Positions 21,973 to 33,339 of a DNA stretch of 64,000 nt are shown here, in pieces. The DNA is from an uncultured Pelagibacteraceae bacterium. Its GTDB lineage: Bacteria > Pseudomonadota > Alphaproteobacteria > Pelagibacterales > AG-422-B15. Position numbers and translations under genes: made by a program. Every line of letters begins with the position of its first letter. The stretch's first letter is position 1. The stretch lies in the NCBI GenBank assembly GCA_902589175.1, contig CACIRX010000005.1:1-64000 (forward strand). The letters are read 5' to 3'. The notes beneath the pieces were generated by a model, which saw only the letters and a program-made list of their open reading frames with translations, was not told where the DNA came from and did not search any database.

Positions 21973-22652
21973 TGGTAAAAAATTTATCAATTTTAGAAAA
22001 AAAAATTTCCTACAAATTTAAAGACAAAACCCTATTAAAACGGGCGGTCACACATAAGAGTTACAAAAAACTAGAAAGTAATGAAAATCTAGAATTTCTC
22101 GGTGATAGGGTTTTAGGATTAGTAATTTCAGAGAGACTTTTAATAGATAAGCCAGATAAACACGAAGGTTCTCTCGACAAAATGCTAAGCAGTCTGGTAG
22201 ACAGAAATGCCTGCCATGAAATAGCAAAAAAAATATCCCTTGGAGATTTTATTCTTTTAGGACAAACTGAAAAATCATCACTCGGTAACAATAAAAAAAG
22301 TATTCTATCTGATACATGTGAAGCATTGTTGGGAGCAATATATTTAGATTCTAGTTTTACTCAGGTAAGAAAAGTTATATTTGAATTATGGAAAACAAAT
22401 TTTGATAATATTGCTGAAGATATTATTGATGCAAAATCAAAGCTACAAGAGTGGACTCTAAAAAAATATAAAACTCTTCCTAAGTATAAAACAATCAGTA
22501 AAACTGGTCCTGACCATAATCCTGAATTTAAAATTCAAGTTGAATTTATGAATTATAAAAAAGCTATAGGAACTTCTTCATCAATAAAAGAATCAGAAAA
22601 AAATGCCGCTCAAGCTTTCATAGAGAAAAATAAGATAAATTTTATTAAATGA
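21972..22652 (+). CDS. rnc: Ribonuclease III
   Basis: NENLEFLGDRVLGLVISE, SDTCEALLGAIYLD, C-terminal dsRBD. Confidence 0.96.
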   Translation: MVKNLSILEKKISYKFKDKTLLKRAVTHKSYKKLESNENLEFLGDRVLGLVISERLLIDKPDKHEGSLDKMLSSLVDRNACHEIAKKISLGDFILLGQTEKSSLGNNKKSILSDTCEALLGAIYLDSSFTQVRKVIFELWKTNFDNIAEDIIDAKSKLQEWTLKKYKTLPKYKTISKTGPDHNPEFKIQVEFMNYKKAIGTSSSIKESEKNAAQAFIEKNKINFIK

Positions 22653-23497
22653 AGAGTGGAAACATTGTATTAATTGGGCCAACAAATTCAGGAAAGTCAT
22701 CTCTTGTTAATAAAATAATGGGACAACGGGTATCACTTGTTTCAAGGAAAAAGCAGTCAACTACATTTAATCAAAAAGTCTATAAGAAATTCTCTGAAAA
22801 CGAATTTATTATCCAAGATACCCCAGGCTTTTTTTCGAGTAGAAAAAAAATTAATAATAATATCATTTCATCCCCCCTTGCGGAAATTGAGACGTCAGAT
22901 TTAATTTACGTTGTCGTAGATATTTCTTTAAGAATTAATAATGAGTATAAAAAAATTATTAACTCTCTAGAAAATAAGATTGAAAAACAGCATGTATTTC
23001 TAATACTAAATAAAATAGACAAAGTTAAGAAAGAGAAAGTACTTAGCGCAATTAAATTTTATTCTAAAGAAAAAATATTTAATGAAATATTTCCAATCTC
23101 AAGTCTCACAGGTGAAGGAGTTGCAAATCTCATAAAATTTTCAAAGAAATTTACTATTAAAACTTCAATAAAAAGCAAGCAATCTAGTAATATACAGATT
23201 AAGAAGAAGCTATTTTATTCAGAAGTAACACGTGAAAAAATACTAGATAAGGTACATAGAGAGATACCTTATCAGTGTGATGTCGTTACTGAAAAGATTA
23301 ATAAGTTTGAAAGTCAAATCAAAATATACCAATCGATTGTAGTTAAAAGACAATCACATAAGAATATACTTGTTGGAAAGAAAGGTTCAATGTTGAAAGA
23401 AATTGGACAAGCTTCAAGAAAAGAAATCGCAAGATTTGAAAACAAAAAGATTCACCTATTTTTATTTGTAAAGCTGACTAAAGAAAAGAAAATATGA
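22649..23497 (+). CDS. era: GTPase Era
   Basis: GPTNSGKSSLVNKIMG, QDTPGF, LNKIDK, KH domain KNILVGKKGSMLKEIGQASR. Confidence 0.94.
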   Translation: MKSGNIVLIGPTNSGKSSLVNKIMGQRVSLVSRKKQSTTFNQKVYKKFSENEFIIQDTPGFFSSRKKINNNIISSPLAEIETSDLIYVVVDISLRINNEYKKIINSLENKIEKQHVFLILNKIDKVKKEKVLSAIKFYSKEKIFNEIFPISSLTGEGVANLIKFSKKFTIKTSIKSKQSSNIQIKKKLFYSEVTREKILDKVHREIPYQCDVVTEKINKFESQIKIYQSIVVKRQSHKNILVGKKGSMLKEIGQASRKEIARFENKKIHLFLFVKLTKEKKI

Positions 23498-24216
23498 GGT
23501 GGTCTGGAACAGGTTTTGTATTAGGATTTAAAAAATATAATGAGTCATCTTATATTTTAGATGCGTTTACAAAAGACCATGGAAGGCATAAGGGATTAAT
23601 TAGAGGAATACATTCGAAAAATTTACGTGCAGTAATAGAGCCAGGAAATGAAGTAATGTTAAATTGGTCTGGACGTTTAGAAAGCCACTTGGGTAATTAT
23701 ACTATTGAACCTATTAAATTGTGGTCATCTTATATACTGAATCGTAAAGTAAATTTGCATGGTATAAATTCTATTTGTTCAATAATTATATCTACTATGG
23801 CTGAGAAACAGCAAAATACCTTTATGTATGAAAAGTCACTAAGTCTAATAAAAGATATATGTAAGAATAAAGAAGATTGGATCAAAAGTTATATTTTTTG
23901 GGAAATTGATTTACTGTCAGATATCGGTTACGGCCTAGATTTAACTGAATGCGCAGTAACATCTGAGAAAGAAAATTTAAAGTTTGTTTCGCCAAGTAGT
24001 GGAAGGGCTGTAACTAGAGAAGGAGCAGGATCTTATAAAGATAAACTGTTTAAACTGCCCAACTTTTTAATCAACAGATCGTCTGAATACAATAATGAAG
24101 ATTTAGAGAATGCACTCAGTCTGACAGAGCATTTTTTTCGAAAGAGATTTTATGAGCCAAATAATCTTAATTTCCCAAAAAGCAGGAATCATCTAAAAAT
24201 TTCAATTATAAAATGA
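23494..24216 (+). CDS. recO: DNA repair protein RecO
   Basis: N-terminal OB-fold pattern ([32 protein letters not shown]), [19 protein letters not shown]-like region, position after era. Confidence 0.92.
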   Translation: MRWSGTGFVLGFKKYNESSYILDAFTKDHGRHKGLIRGIHSKNLRAVIEPGNEVMLNWSGRLESHLGNYTIEPIKLWSSYILNRKVNLHGINSICSIIISTMAEKQQNTFMYEKSLSLIKDICKNKEDWIKSYIFWEIDLLSDIGYGLDLTECAVTSEKENLKFVSPSSGRAVTREGAGSYKDKLFKLPNFLINRSSEYNNEDLENALSLTEHFFRKRFYEPNNLNFPKSRNHLKISIIK

Positions 24217-26417
24217 AAATCAAAAACATTAACTTCACTGACGCGTTAGAAGAAAAGTATCTAGCATACGCACTTTCCACAATTACTCATCGAGCGCTAC
24301 CAGATATTCGTGATGGGCTAAAGCCGGTTCATAGAAGGCTATTGTTTGCAATGTTTCAATTGAGGCTAAACTCAAGTTCTGGTTTTAAGAAATCAGCAAG
24401 AATAGTTGGCGATGTAATTGGTAAATTTCACCCGCACGGAGATCAGTCTGTTTACGAAGCACTCGTGAGATTAGCTCAGAATTTTTCAACAAGGTATCCG
24501 TTAGTTGATGGCCAAGGAAATTTTGGTAACATTGATGGAGATAATGCAGCTGCAATGAGATATACAGAGGCAAGATTGACTGCGTTAGCAGAGCTCATGC
24601 TAAAAGATATATCAGAGGATACCATTGACTATATTAATACATATGATGGCATCGATCACGAGCCAATAGTACTTCCATCAGCGTTTCCAAATTTGCTAGC
24701 TAATGGTAGTTCAGGAATTGCAGTTGGAATGGCGACAAATATTCCTCCCCATAACATCAATGAATTGTTTAAGGCCTTATCAAAATTATTAAAAAATCCA
24801 AATTATACTAACTCACAATTACTAAAGCTTATTCCAGGACCAGATTTTCCAACAGGAGGAGAAATCATTGATAGTGATGATGCGTTGAAAGATGCCTATG
24901 TCAAAGGAAAGGGAACAATAAGGCTTCGGGCAAGATGGAAAAAAGAAGACCTTGGAAGAGGTCAATATCAAATTATCGTCTATGAAATTCCCTATCAAGT
25001 AAATAAAGCCAGAATTATAGAAAAAATATCTGATCTTATTGATAATAAGAAAGCAAATTACCTAGAGGCAATTCAAGATGAGTCTGCAGAAGATATCAGA
25101 ATAGTTCTCATTCCAAAAAATAGAAGTTTTAAAGCTGAAGTAATTTTCGAGGACTTATGTAAGAATTCAGATTTAGAAATTAGATACGCCATTAATTTTA
25201 ATGCAATCAATCACAAACTCGAGCCAAAATTATTTTCACTTAAAGAGAGCTTAAAATCATTTATTGACCATAGGTTTAATGTTTTAAAAAGAAGAACAAA
25301 ATATCGATTAATTCAAACCGAGAATAGGCTAGAAATACTCAAAGGCTTTTTAATAGTTTATAAAAATTTAAACAAAGTAATTAAAATTATTAGAACAGAT
25401 GCAAATCCTGAGAAAAAGTTGATTAGCGTATTTAGAATAAATAAGAGGCAAGCCGAAGCAATACTGGCAATGAGGTTAAGGCAATTAAAAAAATTAGAAG
25501 AAAATGAAATTAAAAAAGAAAATGAAGATTTGAATACATATAAGAAAGAATTAAACAAACTACTAAAATCAAAAAAAGAGCAAATAAAGGAATTAAATTT
25601 AGAATTCACAAAAAGTTTAGAATTATTTTCAAAAGATGAAAATGCTACAAATAGAAAAACTGTTGTTAATACAGAATATAAAGAAATTGACTACTCGATT
25701 GAAGAATTTGAAAGTAAAGATCCCGTAACAGTGATACTCTCAAAAAATGGATGGATAAAAACCATAAAAGGACATCAGGATGATTATACAAACGTGAAGT
25801 ATAAAGAAGGAGATGCTGAGAAATTTATTATAAAATTAAAAAATAATAGTAAACTTCTGCTTTTTTCTACTTTAGGTAAATTTTATACAATTAATTGTAA
25901 CAAAATATCTGCAGGAAGAGGTTTTGGCGATCCTGTCAGTCTATTGATTGATAAAAATGATAATGAAGAAATTTTATTTGCAACTACTTATGAGCAAGAG
26001 AAGGAATATCTAATTACCAGTAGTGCAGGCAAGGGATTTTTTGTAAATACTTCAGATTTAATGGCGTCTACTAAATCGGGGAAAAGGGTTATGAATTTAA
26101 AAGGTAATGAAAAAGCCATCTCCTGTTTTCAAAAAAAAGGAGACTTAATAGCTGTTTTTAGTGGTGAAAAGAAAGCGGTAAAACTTCTAATTTTTGATCA
26201 TTCAGAAATACCTTTAATGCAAAAAGGAAGAGGGGTGACATTACAGAAATTCAAAAGTGGAAAAACTTTGAGCGGTATTTGCTTTGACTCTAAGGAAGGT
26301 ATTTTAAATCAGAATAATGGTAAAACTCTTTTGGCGGCCAATGAAATAAAAAAATGGCTGAGTAAAAGAGCTCATGCTGGTAAAATTGAACCTAAAAGTT
26401 TACATTCCAAAATTTAA
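24213..26417 (+). CDS. parC: DNA topoisomerase IV subunit A
   Basis: [51 protein letters not shown], Tyr motif [12 protein letters not shown]. Confidence 0.94.
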   Translation: MKIKNINFTDALEEKYLAYALSTITHRALPDIRDGLKPVHRRLLFAMFQLRLNSSSGFKKSARIVGDVIGKFHPHGDQSVYEALVRLAQNFSTRYPLVDGQGNFGNIDGDNAAAMRYTEARLTALAELMLKDISEDTIDYINTYDGIDHEPIVLPSAFPNLLANGSSGIAVGMATNIPPHNINELFKALSKLLKNPNYTNSQLLKLIPGPDFPTGGEIIDSDDALKDAYVKGKGTIRLRARWKKEDLGRGQYQIIVYEIPYQVNKARIIEKISDLIDNKKANYLEAIQDESAEDIRIVLIPKNRSFKAEVIFEDLCKNSDLEIRYAINFNAINHKLEPKLFSLKESLKSFIDHRFNVLKRRTKYRLIQTENRLEILKGFLIVYKNLNKVIKIIRTDANPEKKLISVFRINKRQAEAILAMRLRQLKKLEENEIKKENEDLNTYKKELNKLLKSKKEQIKELNLEFTKSLELFSKDENATNRKTVVNTEYKEIDYSIEEFESKDPVTVILSKNGWIKTIKGHQDDYTNVKYKEGDAEKFIIKLKNNSKLLLFSTLGKFYTINCNKISAGRGFGDPVSLLIDKNDNEEILFATTYEQEKEYLITSSAGKGFFVNTSDLMASTKSGKRVMNLKGNEKAISCFQKKGDLIAVFSGEKKAVKLLIFDHSEIPLMQKGRGVTLQKFKSGKTLSGICFDSKEGILNQNNGKTLLAANEIKKWLSKRAHAGKIEPKSLHSKI

Positions 26418-26435
26418 TATCTATCTTAGTTTTAT

Positions 26436-27725
26436 ATGGAAAACTATCCAGACAGTTACTATGCACAAAATATAGAGATCCTAAAGAAACCTTATGATCA
26501 ACTAATTGATAATCATGAGTGTGACATCTGTGTAGTCGGCGGAGGCTTTTCAGGACTATCAACAGCTATTGAGGCTGCGAAAAAAGGACTAAAGGTAATT
26601 GTAATTGAGCAAAATTTATTTGGGTGGGGCGCTTCGGGCAGAAATGGAGGCCAAATATGGAATGACGTATCATGGGGTATAGACGTAATTGAGAAGAAAT
26701 ATGGAATTAAACTTGCAAGGCAAATCTGGGATATATCTCAAGCTTCTGTAGATTTAATTGATGACAGAATAAGGGAATTTGGCATTGAATGTGATAAAAA
26801 AAATGGGGGAATTAGTGCCGCTACTAGCGCGGCCAAACTCAGAGAGTATGAAGAAAATAGAGAGTATAAAATAAAAACATACAACTATAATAATTTAGAA
26901 CTCCTTGACAAAAATAGTGTCGATAAAGAAATTGGTTCATCACTATACTACGGGGGTGTCCTTGATAAAGGGGCGGGGCATTTACATCCAATTAAATATG
27001 CATTGGGGTTGGTAAAAGCGGCAGAAAAATTAAACGTAAAACTTTATGAAAGATCTGTGGTTACTAAGATTAATAAAACAAGTCATGCGGTTGAGGTTCT
27101 TACAGATAGAGGGATGGTAAAAGCTAAAAAAATAGCAGTATGTTGCAACGCCTATATAAAAGGTCTAAATTTAGGTATTGAAAATAGAATAATGCCATGT
27201 GCTACTTATATTGTCTGTACTGAGCCATTAAGTCAAAATTTACAGAGAGAAATACTGCCAAACGATTATTGCGTTAGTGATACAAATTTTGATTTAAATT
27301 ATTATAGATTATCTGACAGCAAGAGAATGATATTTGGTGGTGCAGTAGGCTATTCACTAAAGATTGTAGAGGGATTAAAAAAAAGAACCAAGAGGCAATT
27401 AAATAAAGTGTATCCAAATTTAAGTGAATTAAAAATTGACTATATCTGGGGTGGATTAATAGCGTTAACAATGAATAGAGTGCCTGACATTGGGATGGTG
27501 AATGATAAAATTTATTATGCTCAAGGCTTCTCAGGACATGGAGTTGCATTAACTGGAATTGCTGGAAAGATTTTAGCAGAAAATATGGTAAGTGAAAAAA
27601 CAAAGGAGCTCGAGGCATTTGAAAAGATTAAACATAAAAATTTTCCTGGAGGAAGATTATTTAGGATGCCTTTACTTGTAACCATAAGCTCTATGCAAAG
27701 AATGATGGATATTTTCAATGTATAA
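26436..27725 (+). CDS. FAD-dependent oxidoreductase, gamma-glutamylputrescine oxidase (PuuB)-like
   Basis: DSYYAQN N-terminus, CDICVVGGGFSGLSTAIEAAKKG, GWGASGRNGGQI DAO motifs. Confidence 0.82.
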   Translation: MENYPDSYYAQNIEILKKPYDQLIDNHECDICVVGGGFSGLSTAIEAAKKGLKVIVIEQNLFGWGASGRNGGQIWNDVSWGIDVIEKKYGIKLARQIWDISQASVDLIDDRIREFGIECDKKNGGISAATSAAKLREYEENREYKIKTYNYNNLELLDKNSVDKEIGSSLYYGGVLDKGAGHLHPIKYALGLVKAAEKLNVKLYERSVVTKINKTSHAVEVLTDRGMVKAKKIAVCCNAYIKGLNLGIENRIMPCATYIVCTEPLSQNLQREILPNDYCVSDTNFDLNYYRLSDSKRMIFGGAVGYSLKIVEGLKKRTKRQLNKVYPNLSELKIDYIWGGLIALTMNRVPDIGMVNDKIYYAQGFSGHGVALTGIAGKILAENMVSEKTKELEAFEKIKHKNFPGGRLFRMPLLVTISSMQRMMDIFNV

Positions 27726-28581
27726 CATTCTTTTTATAGGGATTGGGAAAATGGGCTCTCCAATGGCTGGCTACCTATCAAAAAAATATGATGTTTCTAT
27801 TTATAATCGTACAAAAAGTAAATGTGATAACTGGATCAAAAATTATAAAGGGAAAGTTATTGATAAATTATCAGAAACTAATCAAAAATATGATTTTATT
27901 ATTTCATGTGTAGGCAACGATGAAGATTTAAAAGAAATAACTTCAATAGATAAAGGGTGCCTAAATTCTCTTAAAGAAAAATCAATATTCATTGATCATT
28001 CAACTGTATCTCCAAGAATTGTAAGAGAAGTAGAAAAAAACTTAGAAAATTTAGGCGTTAGTTTCCTTGATGCCCCAATATCTGGAGGACAAGCGGGAGC
28101 GGAGAAAGGCCAATTAAGCATAATGATTGGAGGTTCAGAAAAGGCATATGAAAGAAGCATTGAAATATTAGGATCATATGGAAAAAAAATAAAATATATG
28201 GGTCCTTCAGGATCTGGCCAGCTAACCAAAATAATTAATCAAATTTGTATTGCAGGACTAGTTCAAGGCTTATCAGAATCTATTTATTTTATGAAACATA
28301 CCGATTTAAACCCTGATGATGTATTGGAAGTAATTTCATCAGGCGCCGCACAATCATGGCAAATGGATAATCGTTTTAAGTCAATGGTAGCGGGAGAATT
28401 CGATTTTGGTTTTGCAGTTGATTTAATGAGAAAAGATCTTTCAATTGCATTTGCAGAAGCAGATATACATGGCATTAATTTAGAGGTGACTAAAATTGTC
28501 GATAAATTCTATAGCGATATTCAAGATATAGGTGGAAGTAAACTTGATACATCAAGTTTAATAAAACGTTTAATCAATTAG
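27718..28581 (+). CDS. NAD(P)-dependent oxidoreductase, 3-hydroxyisobutyrate dehydrogenase family
   Basis: FIGIGKMGSPMAGYLSKKY, DHSTVSPRI, DAPISGGQAGAEKGQLSIMIGG, GSGQLTKIINQ. Confidence 0.9.
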   Translation: MYNILFIGIGKMGSPMAGYLSKKYDVSIYNRTKSKCDNWIKNYKGKVIDKLSETNQKYDFIISCVGNDEDLKEITSIDKGCLNSLKEKSIFIDHSTVSPRIVREVEKNLENLGVSFLDAPISGGQAGAEKGQLSIMIGGSEKAYERSIEILGSYGKKIKYMGPSGSGQLTKIINQICIAGLVQGLSESIYFMKHTDLNPDDVLEVISSGAAQSWQMDNRFKSMVAGEFDFGFAVDLMRKDLSIAFAEADIHGINLEVTKIVDKFYSDIQDIGGSKLDTSSLIKRLIN

Positions 28582-29577
28582 TTTTAAAAATTTTGAAACT
28601 TCAGGCGCATAATAAGTAATTATTGCGTCTGCTCCTGCTCTTTTGAATGAAGACAATTGTTCTATAACCATAGTTTCTTCTTTAATTATACCTTGTTGTG
28701 ATCCGAATTTAATGAGTGAGTACTCACCTGAAACTTGGTAGGCAAATGTGGGATACTTAAGTTCATTCTTTATTCTGTATATGATGTCCAAATAGCTAAT
28801 TCCAGGCTTTACCATTATCATATCGGCCCCTTCAGCTATGTCCATTGATGCCTCCCTGATTGCTTCATCAGAATTCAATATATTCATTTGGTAAGTTTTT
28901 TTATCTGTCTTTAAATTCTTGGATGAGCCAACAGCATCTCTAAATGGCGCATACATGCTTGATGAATATTTTGCTGCATAAGACAAAATGAGAGTATCCA
29001 CAAATTTATTTTTTTCTAACTCGTCTCTAATCATGCCAATCCTACCATCCATCATATCTGAAGGGGCAATTATATCTGCACCATGTTCAGCAAGCAGGAT
29101 AGATTGTTTAACTAAAACACCATTAGTTTCGTCGTTTAGAATATTACCTTCATCGCTTAATAATCCATCATGGCCATGATCTGTATATGGATCTAATGCA
29201 ACATCGCACATAATACCAAAGTCAGACTTATGACTTTTAAGCTTTTCAAGAGACCTACAAACTAAATTATCTGGATTTAGTGCTTCATCTCCATATTTTG
29301 TTTTTAGCTCCTGAGGCGTGAAAGGAAATACAGCTATAAGATTTATTTTATGCTCACTAGCAATATCATAGACCTCATTTAAATTGTCTATCGAATACCT
29401 ATAAACATTAGGCATTGATTGAATTTCATCTTTGATATTGTTCCCTTCACATACAAAAACTGGCCATACTAAATCGTTTGAACTAAGCATACTTTCTTGA
29501 GTAAGGTTCCTAATCCATTTAGCTTGACGAGTTCGTCGCAACCTATTTTTTGGATATTTAAGTTCTGATACACTCAT
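28570..29577 (-). CDS. hemB: Delta-aminolevulinic acid dehydratase (porphobilinogen synthase)
   Basis: RLRRTRQAKWIRNL, DVALDPYTDHGHDGLL, IIAPSDMMDGRI, MVKPGISYLDII. Confidence 0.96.
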   Translation of the reverse strand: MSVSELKYPKNRLRRTRQAKWIRNLTQESMLSSNDLVWPVFVCEGNNIKDEIQSMPNVYRYSIDNLNEVYDIASEHKINLIAVFPFTPQELKTKYGDEALNPDNLVCRSLEKLKSHKSDFGIMCDVALDPYTDHGHDGLLSDEGNILNDETNGVLVKQSILLAEHGADIIAPSDMMDGRIGMIRDELEKNKFVDTLILSYAAKYSSSMYAPFRDAVGSSKNLKTDKKTYQMNILNSDEAIREASMDIAEGADMIMVKPGISYLDIIYRIKNELKYPTFAYQVSGEYSLIKFGSQQGIIKEETMVIEQLSSFKRAGADAIITYYAPEVSKFLKLID

Positions 29578-30341
29578 TTAGATTTTTTCTTTGGCAATAT
29601 TATAAAAGAGCTAGTAGAGTTTATATACTCAGTATAACCATCCTTCTTTTTTGATAATCTATTTTCTAACATAGTCACACCAGAAACCCTAAGTAATAAG
29701 TAAGTCATTATTATTGGAGCAATAAAAATTAATAAATTGTTTGATAATGCAAAACAGTAAATTGTAATACCCCACCAAAATAGACTATCTCCGAAATAAT
29801 TAGGGTGTCTTGAGTAATACCAAAGCCCTTTATCCATAACTTTATTAATATTATTTTGATCTAATTTAAATTTGGATAATTGTATATCAGCTATCGTTTC
29901 AATAAGAATTCCTGAAAGTGCTATCAATATACCTACCCAATGGACAAAACTTAGATCAATACTAGCGTCTAAGATGCTGATCAGGGGCAATGATACAATT
30001 GGAATTAAAATTATTTGGATTAAGTAAGCTGTTAAATAAAGACCAATATCACCTCTAGCTTCTCTAATTTTAACATATCTAATATCCTCAGTCTTATTAA
30101 CATTTCTAATTAAAAGATAGATACCAAGTCTAAAACCCCATATTGTTATTAGAAATAAGCATATTATTTCAGTAACAGAAAATGAATTATTTATTACCAG
30201 TGCCAACAGAAATGAAAAAAAGAAACTAGGACCCCAGTAAATATCAATAAAATCTGCTCTTCTAGTTTTAAGGGATAATATCCACAAAATAGTGATGACG
30301 ATAAAATTGAAGCCTAATATAGTTATAAAATTAAGTAACAT
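29574..30341 (-). CDS. DUF1295 / steroid 5-alpha-reductase-like membrane protein
   Basis: DIYWGPSFF, GLWYYSRHPNYFGDSLFWWGI, multi-TM. Confidence 0.85.
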   Translation of the reverse strand: MLLNFITILGFNFIVITILWILSLKTRRADFIDIYWGPSFFFSFLLALVINNSFSVTEIICLFLITIWGFRLGIYLLIRNVNKTEDIRYVKIREARGDIGLYLTAYLIQIILIPIVSLPLISILDASIDLSFVHWVGILIALSGILIETIADIQLSKFKLDQNNINKVMDKGLWYYSRHPNYFGDSLFWWGITIYCFALSNNLLIFIAPIIMTYLLLRVSGVTMLENRLSKKKDGYTEYINSTSSFIILPKKKSK

Positions 30342-30355
30342 AATTCAGTATATAT

Positions 30356-31105
30356 ATGTCTTTTAAATTTTTAGACAATTATAATTTTATTCCATTTGCA
30401 CATCGTGGCGGTTCCTATGATTTTTGTGAAAATACTTTAGATGCATTCAATAATTCAATTAATTTAGGATATCGGCACATCGAAACAGATGTGAGGCATA
30501 CAAAAGATAATAAGTTAATAATATTTCATGACCCTGATTTAAAAAGAATACGTGGCCTAGATGCAAAAATAGAAAATTTAAATTATGAAGAGTTAAAAAA
30601 TATAAAAATTTTTGAGACACATACAATCCCATTACTTGAAGAGGCCTTATCTTGTTGGCCAGAGATCAATTTTAATATTGAACCCAAAAGTTTAGAGTCT
30701 GCATATTTATTGAAAGATAAATTAAAATCTATGAAAAATATTGACAGGATATGTATTGGTTCATTTAGTAATACTAAGATAGATATTTTGAGAAATGAGT
30801 TTAAAGATAATCTATGTTCATCTATGACGAAGAGTGAGACCATATTATTTTTTCTTAATAGATTTTTTTCTATCTATGATAATAGTATTCCATGTCTTCA
30901 AATACCTATGACATATATGGGCTTTAGAATTGTTACCAGTAATCTAGTCGAGCATGTTCATAGTCTTGGAAAAAAAATACATGTTTGGACAATTAATGAT
31001 GAAAACCAGATGATAGATCTAATAAATATAAATGTTGATGGTATAATGACAGATAAACCGAGAACTTTAAAAAAAGTCTTACAAAAAAAGTCTCTTTGGA
31101 ATTAA
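30356..31105 (+). CDS. Glycerophosphodiester phosphodiesterase family protein (second copy)
   Basis: PFAHRGGSYDFCENTLDAFNNSINLG, IETDVRHTKDNKLIIFHDPDLKR, NIEPKS. Confidence 0.92.
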   Translation: MSFKFLDNYNFIPFAHRGGSYDFCENTLDAFNNSINLGYRHIETDVRHTKDNKLIIFHDPDLKRIRGLDAKIENLNYEELKNIKIFETHTIPLLEEALSCWPEINFNIEPKSLESAYLLKDKLKSMKNIDRICIGSFSNTKIDILRNEFKDNLCSSMTKSETILFFLNRFFSIYDNSIPCLQIPMTYMGFRIVTSNLVEHVHSLGKKIHVWTINDENQMIDLININVDGIMTDKPRTLKKVLQKKSLWN

Positions 31106-31160
31106 TTATTGTATTTTTTTATATACAAGATTTAGTATAATTAGTTTAATAATATCCTAT

Positions 31161-31598
31161 ATGAGTGAACAAACTAAAGTTTCTATTGCATCAGACCACG
31201 CAGGTTTTGATCTAAAAGATCAAATAATTAAACGCCTTTTAGATTGTGGAGTTGATGTTATTGATAGAGGACCAGATAAAAAAGTTCCAGTAGATTATCC
31301 CGACTTTGCCTCAAAAGTTACAAATGATATTTTAAATGAAAAAGCTCATAAAGGCGTATTAGTTTGTGGAACTGGCCAAGGGATGGCAATGGCAGCAAAT
31401 AAAAAACCTGGGATTAGAGCTGCTCTTTGCTATAACAGTGAGGTTACAAAATTAGCTAGGGAGCATAATGATGCAAATATTTTGACTTTAGGCGCCCGTG
31501 TTATAGATGAATCTACAGCCTTAACTCTAGTTGAAACATTCTTAAATACTGACTTTGAGGGCAGCCGACACGCTGTTAGAATAAATAAAATAGGATAA
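31161..31598 (+). CDS. rpiB: Ribose 5-phosphate isomerase B
   Basis: [40 protein letters not shown]. Confidence 0.95.
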   Translation: MSEQTKVSIASDHAGFDLKDQIIKRLLDCGVDVIDRGPDKKVPVDYPDFASKVTNDILNEKAHKGVLVCGTGQGMAMAANKKPGIRAALCYNSEVTKLAREHNDANILTLGARVIDESTALTLVETFLNTDFEGSRHAVRINKIG

Positions 31599-31602
31599 TT
31601 AT

Positions 31603-32864
31603 ATGACTTTTTTTTCATCTCCACTTAAAGAAATCGATAACGAAATTCATGAAGCAATAAACAAAGAGCTTTCAAGACAACAAAATCAGATTGAGTTAAT
31701 TGCATCAGAAAATATAGTTTCAAAAGCCGTGTTAGAAGCTCAGGGATCTGTATTAACAAATAAATATGCAGAAGGATATACGGCTGCCCGATATTATGGA
31801 GGCTGCGAGTTTGTTGATATTGCTGAGGACCTAGCAATTCAGAGACTAAAAAACTCTATAAATGCGAATATGCTAATGTTCAGCCTCATTCAGGAGCGCA
31901 GGCTAATGGCGCAGTTATGTTAGCTCTTATAAAACCAGGAGATACAATTTTAGGTATGAGCTTGGATGCTGGTGGACATTTAACTCATGGGTCAGCACCA
32001 TCCATGTCAGGAAAATGGTTTAATGCAGTTCAGTATGGTTTGGATGACGAAGGGTTGATAAATTATGATGAAGTTGAGTCGCTTGCAAAAGAACATAAAC
32101 CTAAAATAATAATTGCAGGAGGAAGTGCTTACTCGAGAATTATAGACTTCAAAAGATTTCGTGAGGTTTGTGACTTGGTAGGAGCATATCTTCATGTAGA
32201 TATGGCTCACTTTTCAGGACTAGTTGCAGCAGAGGAGTATCCTAATCCAATGGAATTTGCGGATGTTGTTACTTCGACAACCCACAAAACTATAAGAGGT
32301 GCTAGAGGAGGCATGATACTTTCTAATAACACTGACTTAGGTAAAAAATTTAATTCAGCTGTATTCCCAGGTTATCAAGGTGGACCTCTAATGCATGTAA
32401 TAGCAGGTAAAGCTGTTGCCTTTGGCGAAGCTCTAAAACCAGAATTTAAAAAATATATAAAACAAGTTATTAAAAATGCTCAAACCCTTAGTCAAACACT
32501 AGTAGATGGTGGTCTCAAAATTGTTTCTGGAGGAACTGATACGCATCTAATATTGGTTGATTTAACTCCAATGGACCTGACAGGCGATTCCGCCTCAACA
32601 AGTCTTGAGGAAGCCCACATTACATGTAATAAAAACGGAATACCAAAAGATCCTAAACCACCAAAAATAACTTCTGGAATTAGATTAGGGACTCCAGCAG
32701 CAACGACAAGAGGTTTTAAAGAAAAGGAGTTTGAAACTGTTGGAAATTTAATCCTTGAAACGTTATCAGGATTAAAACAAAGCCCAAATGATAATAGTAA
32801 AGTCGAAAAAATAGTAAAAGAGAAAGTAATAAATCTCTGTAATCAATTTCCAATTTATAATTAG
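31603..32864 (+). CDS. glyA: Serine hydroxymethyltransferase, split by a -1 frameshift near 31848-31854
   Basis: N-terminal half ([43 protein letters not shown]) in frame of 31603; C-terminal half ([42 protein letters not shown]) in the -1 frame. Reading in -1 after the A6 run gives [30 protein letters not shown], joining the halves exactly. Confidence 0.95.
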
Positions 32865-32872
32865 GTGACGAT

Positions 32873-33331
32873 ATGAAGTGTCCATTTTGTGGAAATAATG
32901 ATACCCAAGTTAAGGACTCTCGAGCTACGGAGGACAATTCTGCTATAAGAAGAAGGAGGTTTTGTTCTGCATGCGGTGCACGCTTTACAACATTTGAACG
33001 TATACAATTGAGGGAATTGACTGTTCTTAAAAAATCTGGAAAGAAAGTCCCCTTTGATCGCGACAAATTAGAAAGATCAGTGCAAATAGCTCTAAGAAAA
33101 AGACCAGTTGATAATGAAAGAGTTGATAGAATGATTAGCGGTATAGTTAGAAGAGTTGAGAGTCTAGGTGAAACAGAAGTTTCATCAGATGTGATAGGTG
33201 AAATTGTTATGGAAGGATTACAAAGTATTGACTCTGTTGCATATGTTCGTTTTGCATCAGTCTATAAAAATTTCCGTGAGGCAAAAGATTTTGAAGAGTT
33301 TTTAGGTGTAATTTCCTCTACTGAAGATTAG
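32873..33331 (+). CDS. nrdR: Transcriptional repressor NrdR
   Basis: [43 protein letters not shown]. Confidence 0.97.
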   Translation: MKCPFCGNNDTQVKDSRATEDNSAIRRRRFCSACGARFTTFERIQLRELTVLKKSGKKVPFDRDKLERSVQIALRKRPVDNERVDRMISGIVRRVESLGETEVSSDVIGEIVMEGLQSIDSVAYVRFASVYKNFREAKDFEEFLGVISSTED

Positions 33332-33339
33332 GTTAGCAT

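Noticed and set aside
16831-26417. Alternative genetic code (UGA recoding), considered because of the AT-richness
   Set aside because: UGA serves as a genuine stop (e.g. smpB ends ..GGATGA overlapping the folK start) and no in-frame UGA interrupts conserved proteins.
27274-27718. Minus-strand ORFs 27274-27618 (114 aa) and 27521-27718 inside the PuuB-like gene
   Set aside because: Antisense, low-complexity hydrophobic composition from AT-rich codons; the opposite strand is clearly coding.
31882-31904. Weak AGCCT/AGGCT stem as stimulator of frameshifting in glyA
   Set aside because: 27 nt from the slippery site and only 5 bp; not the usual spacing or stability for a -1 PRF stimulator.
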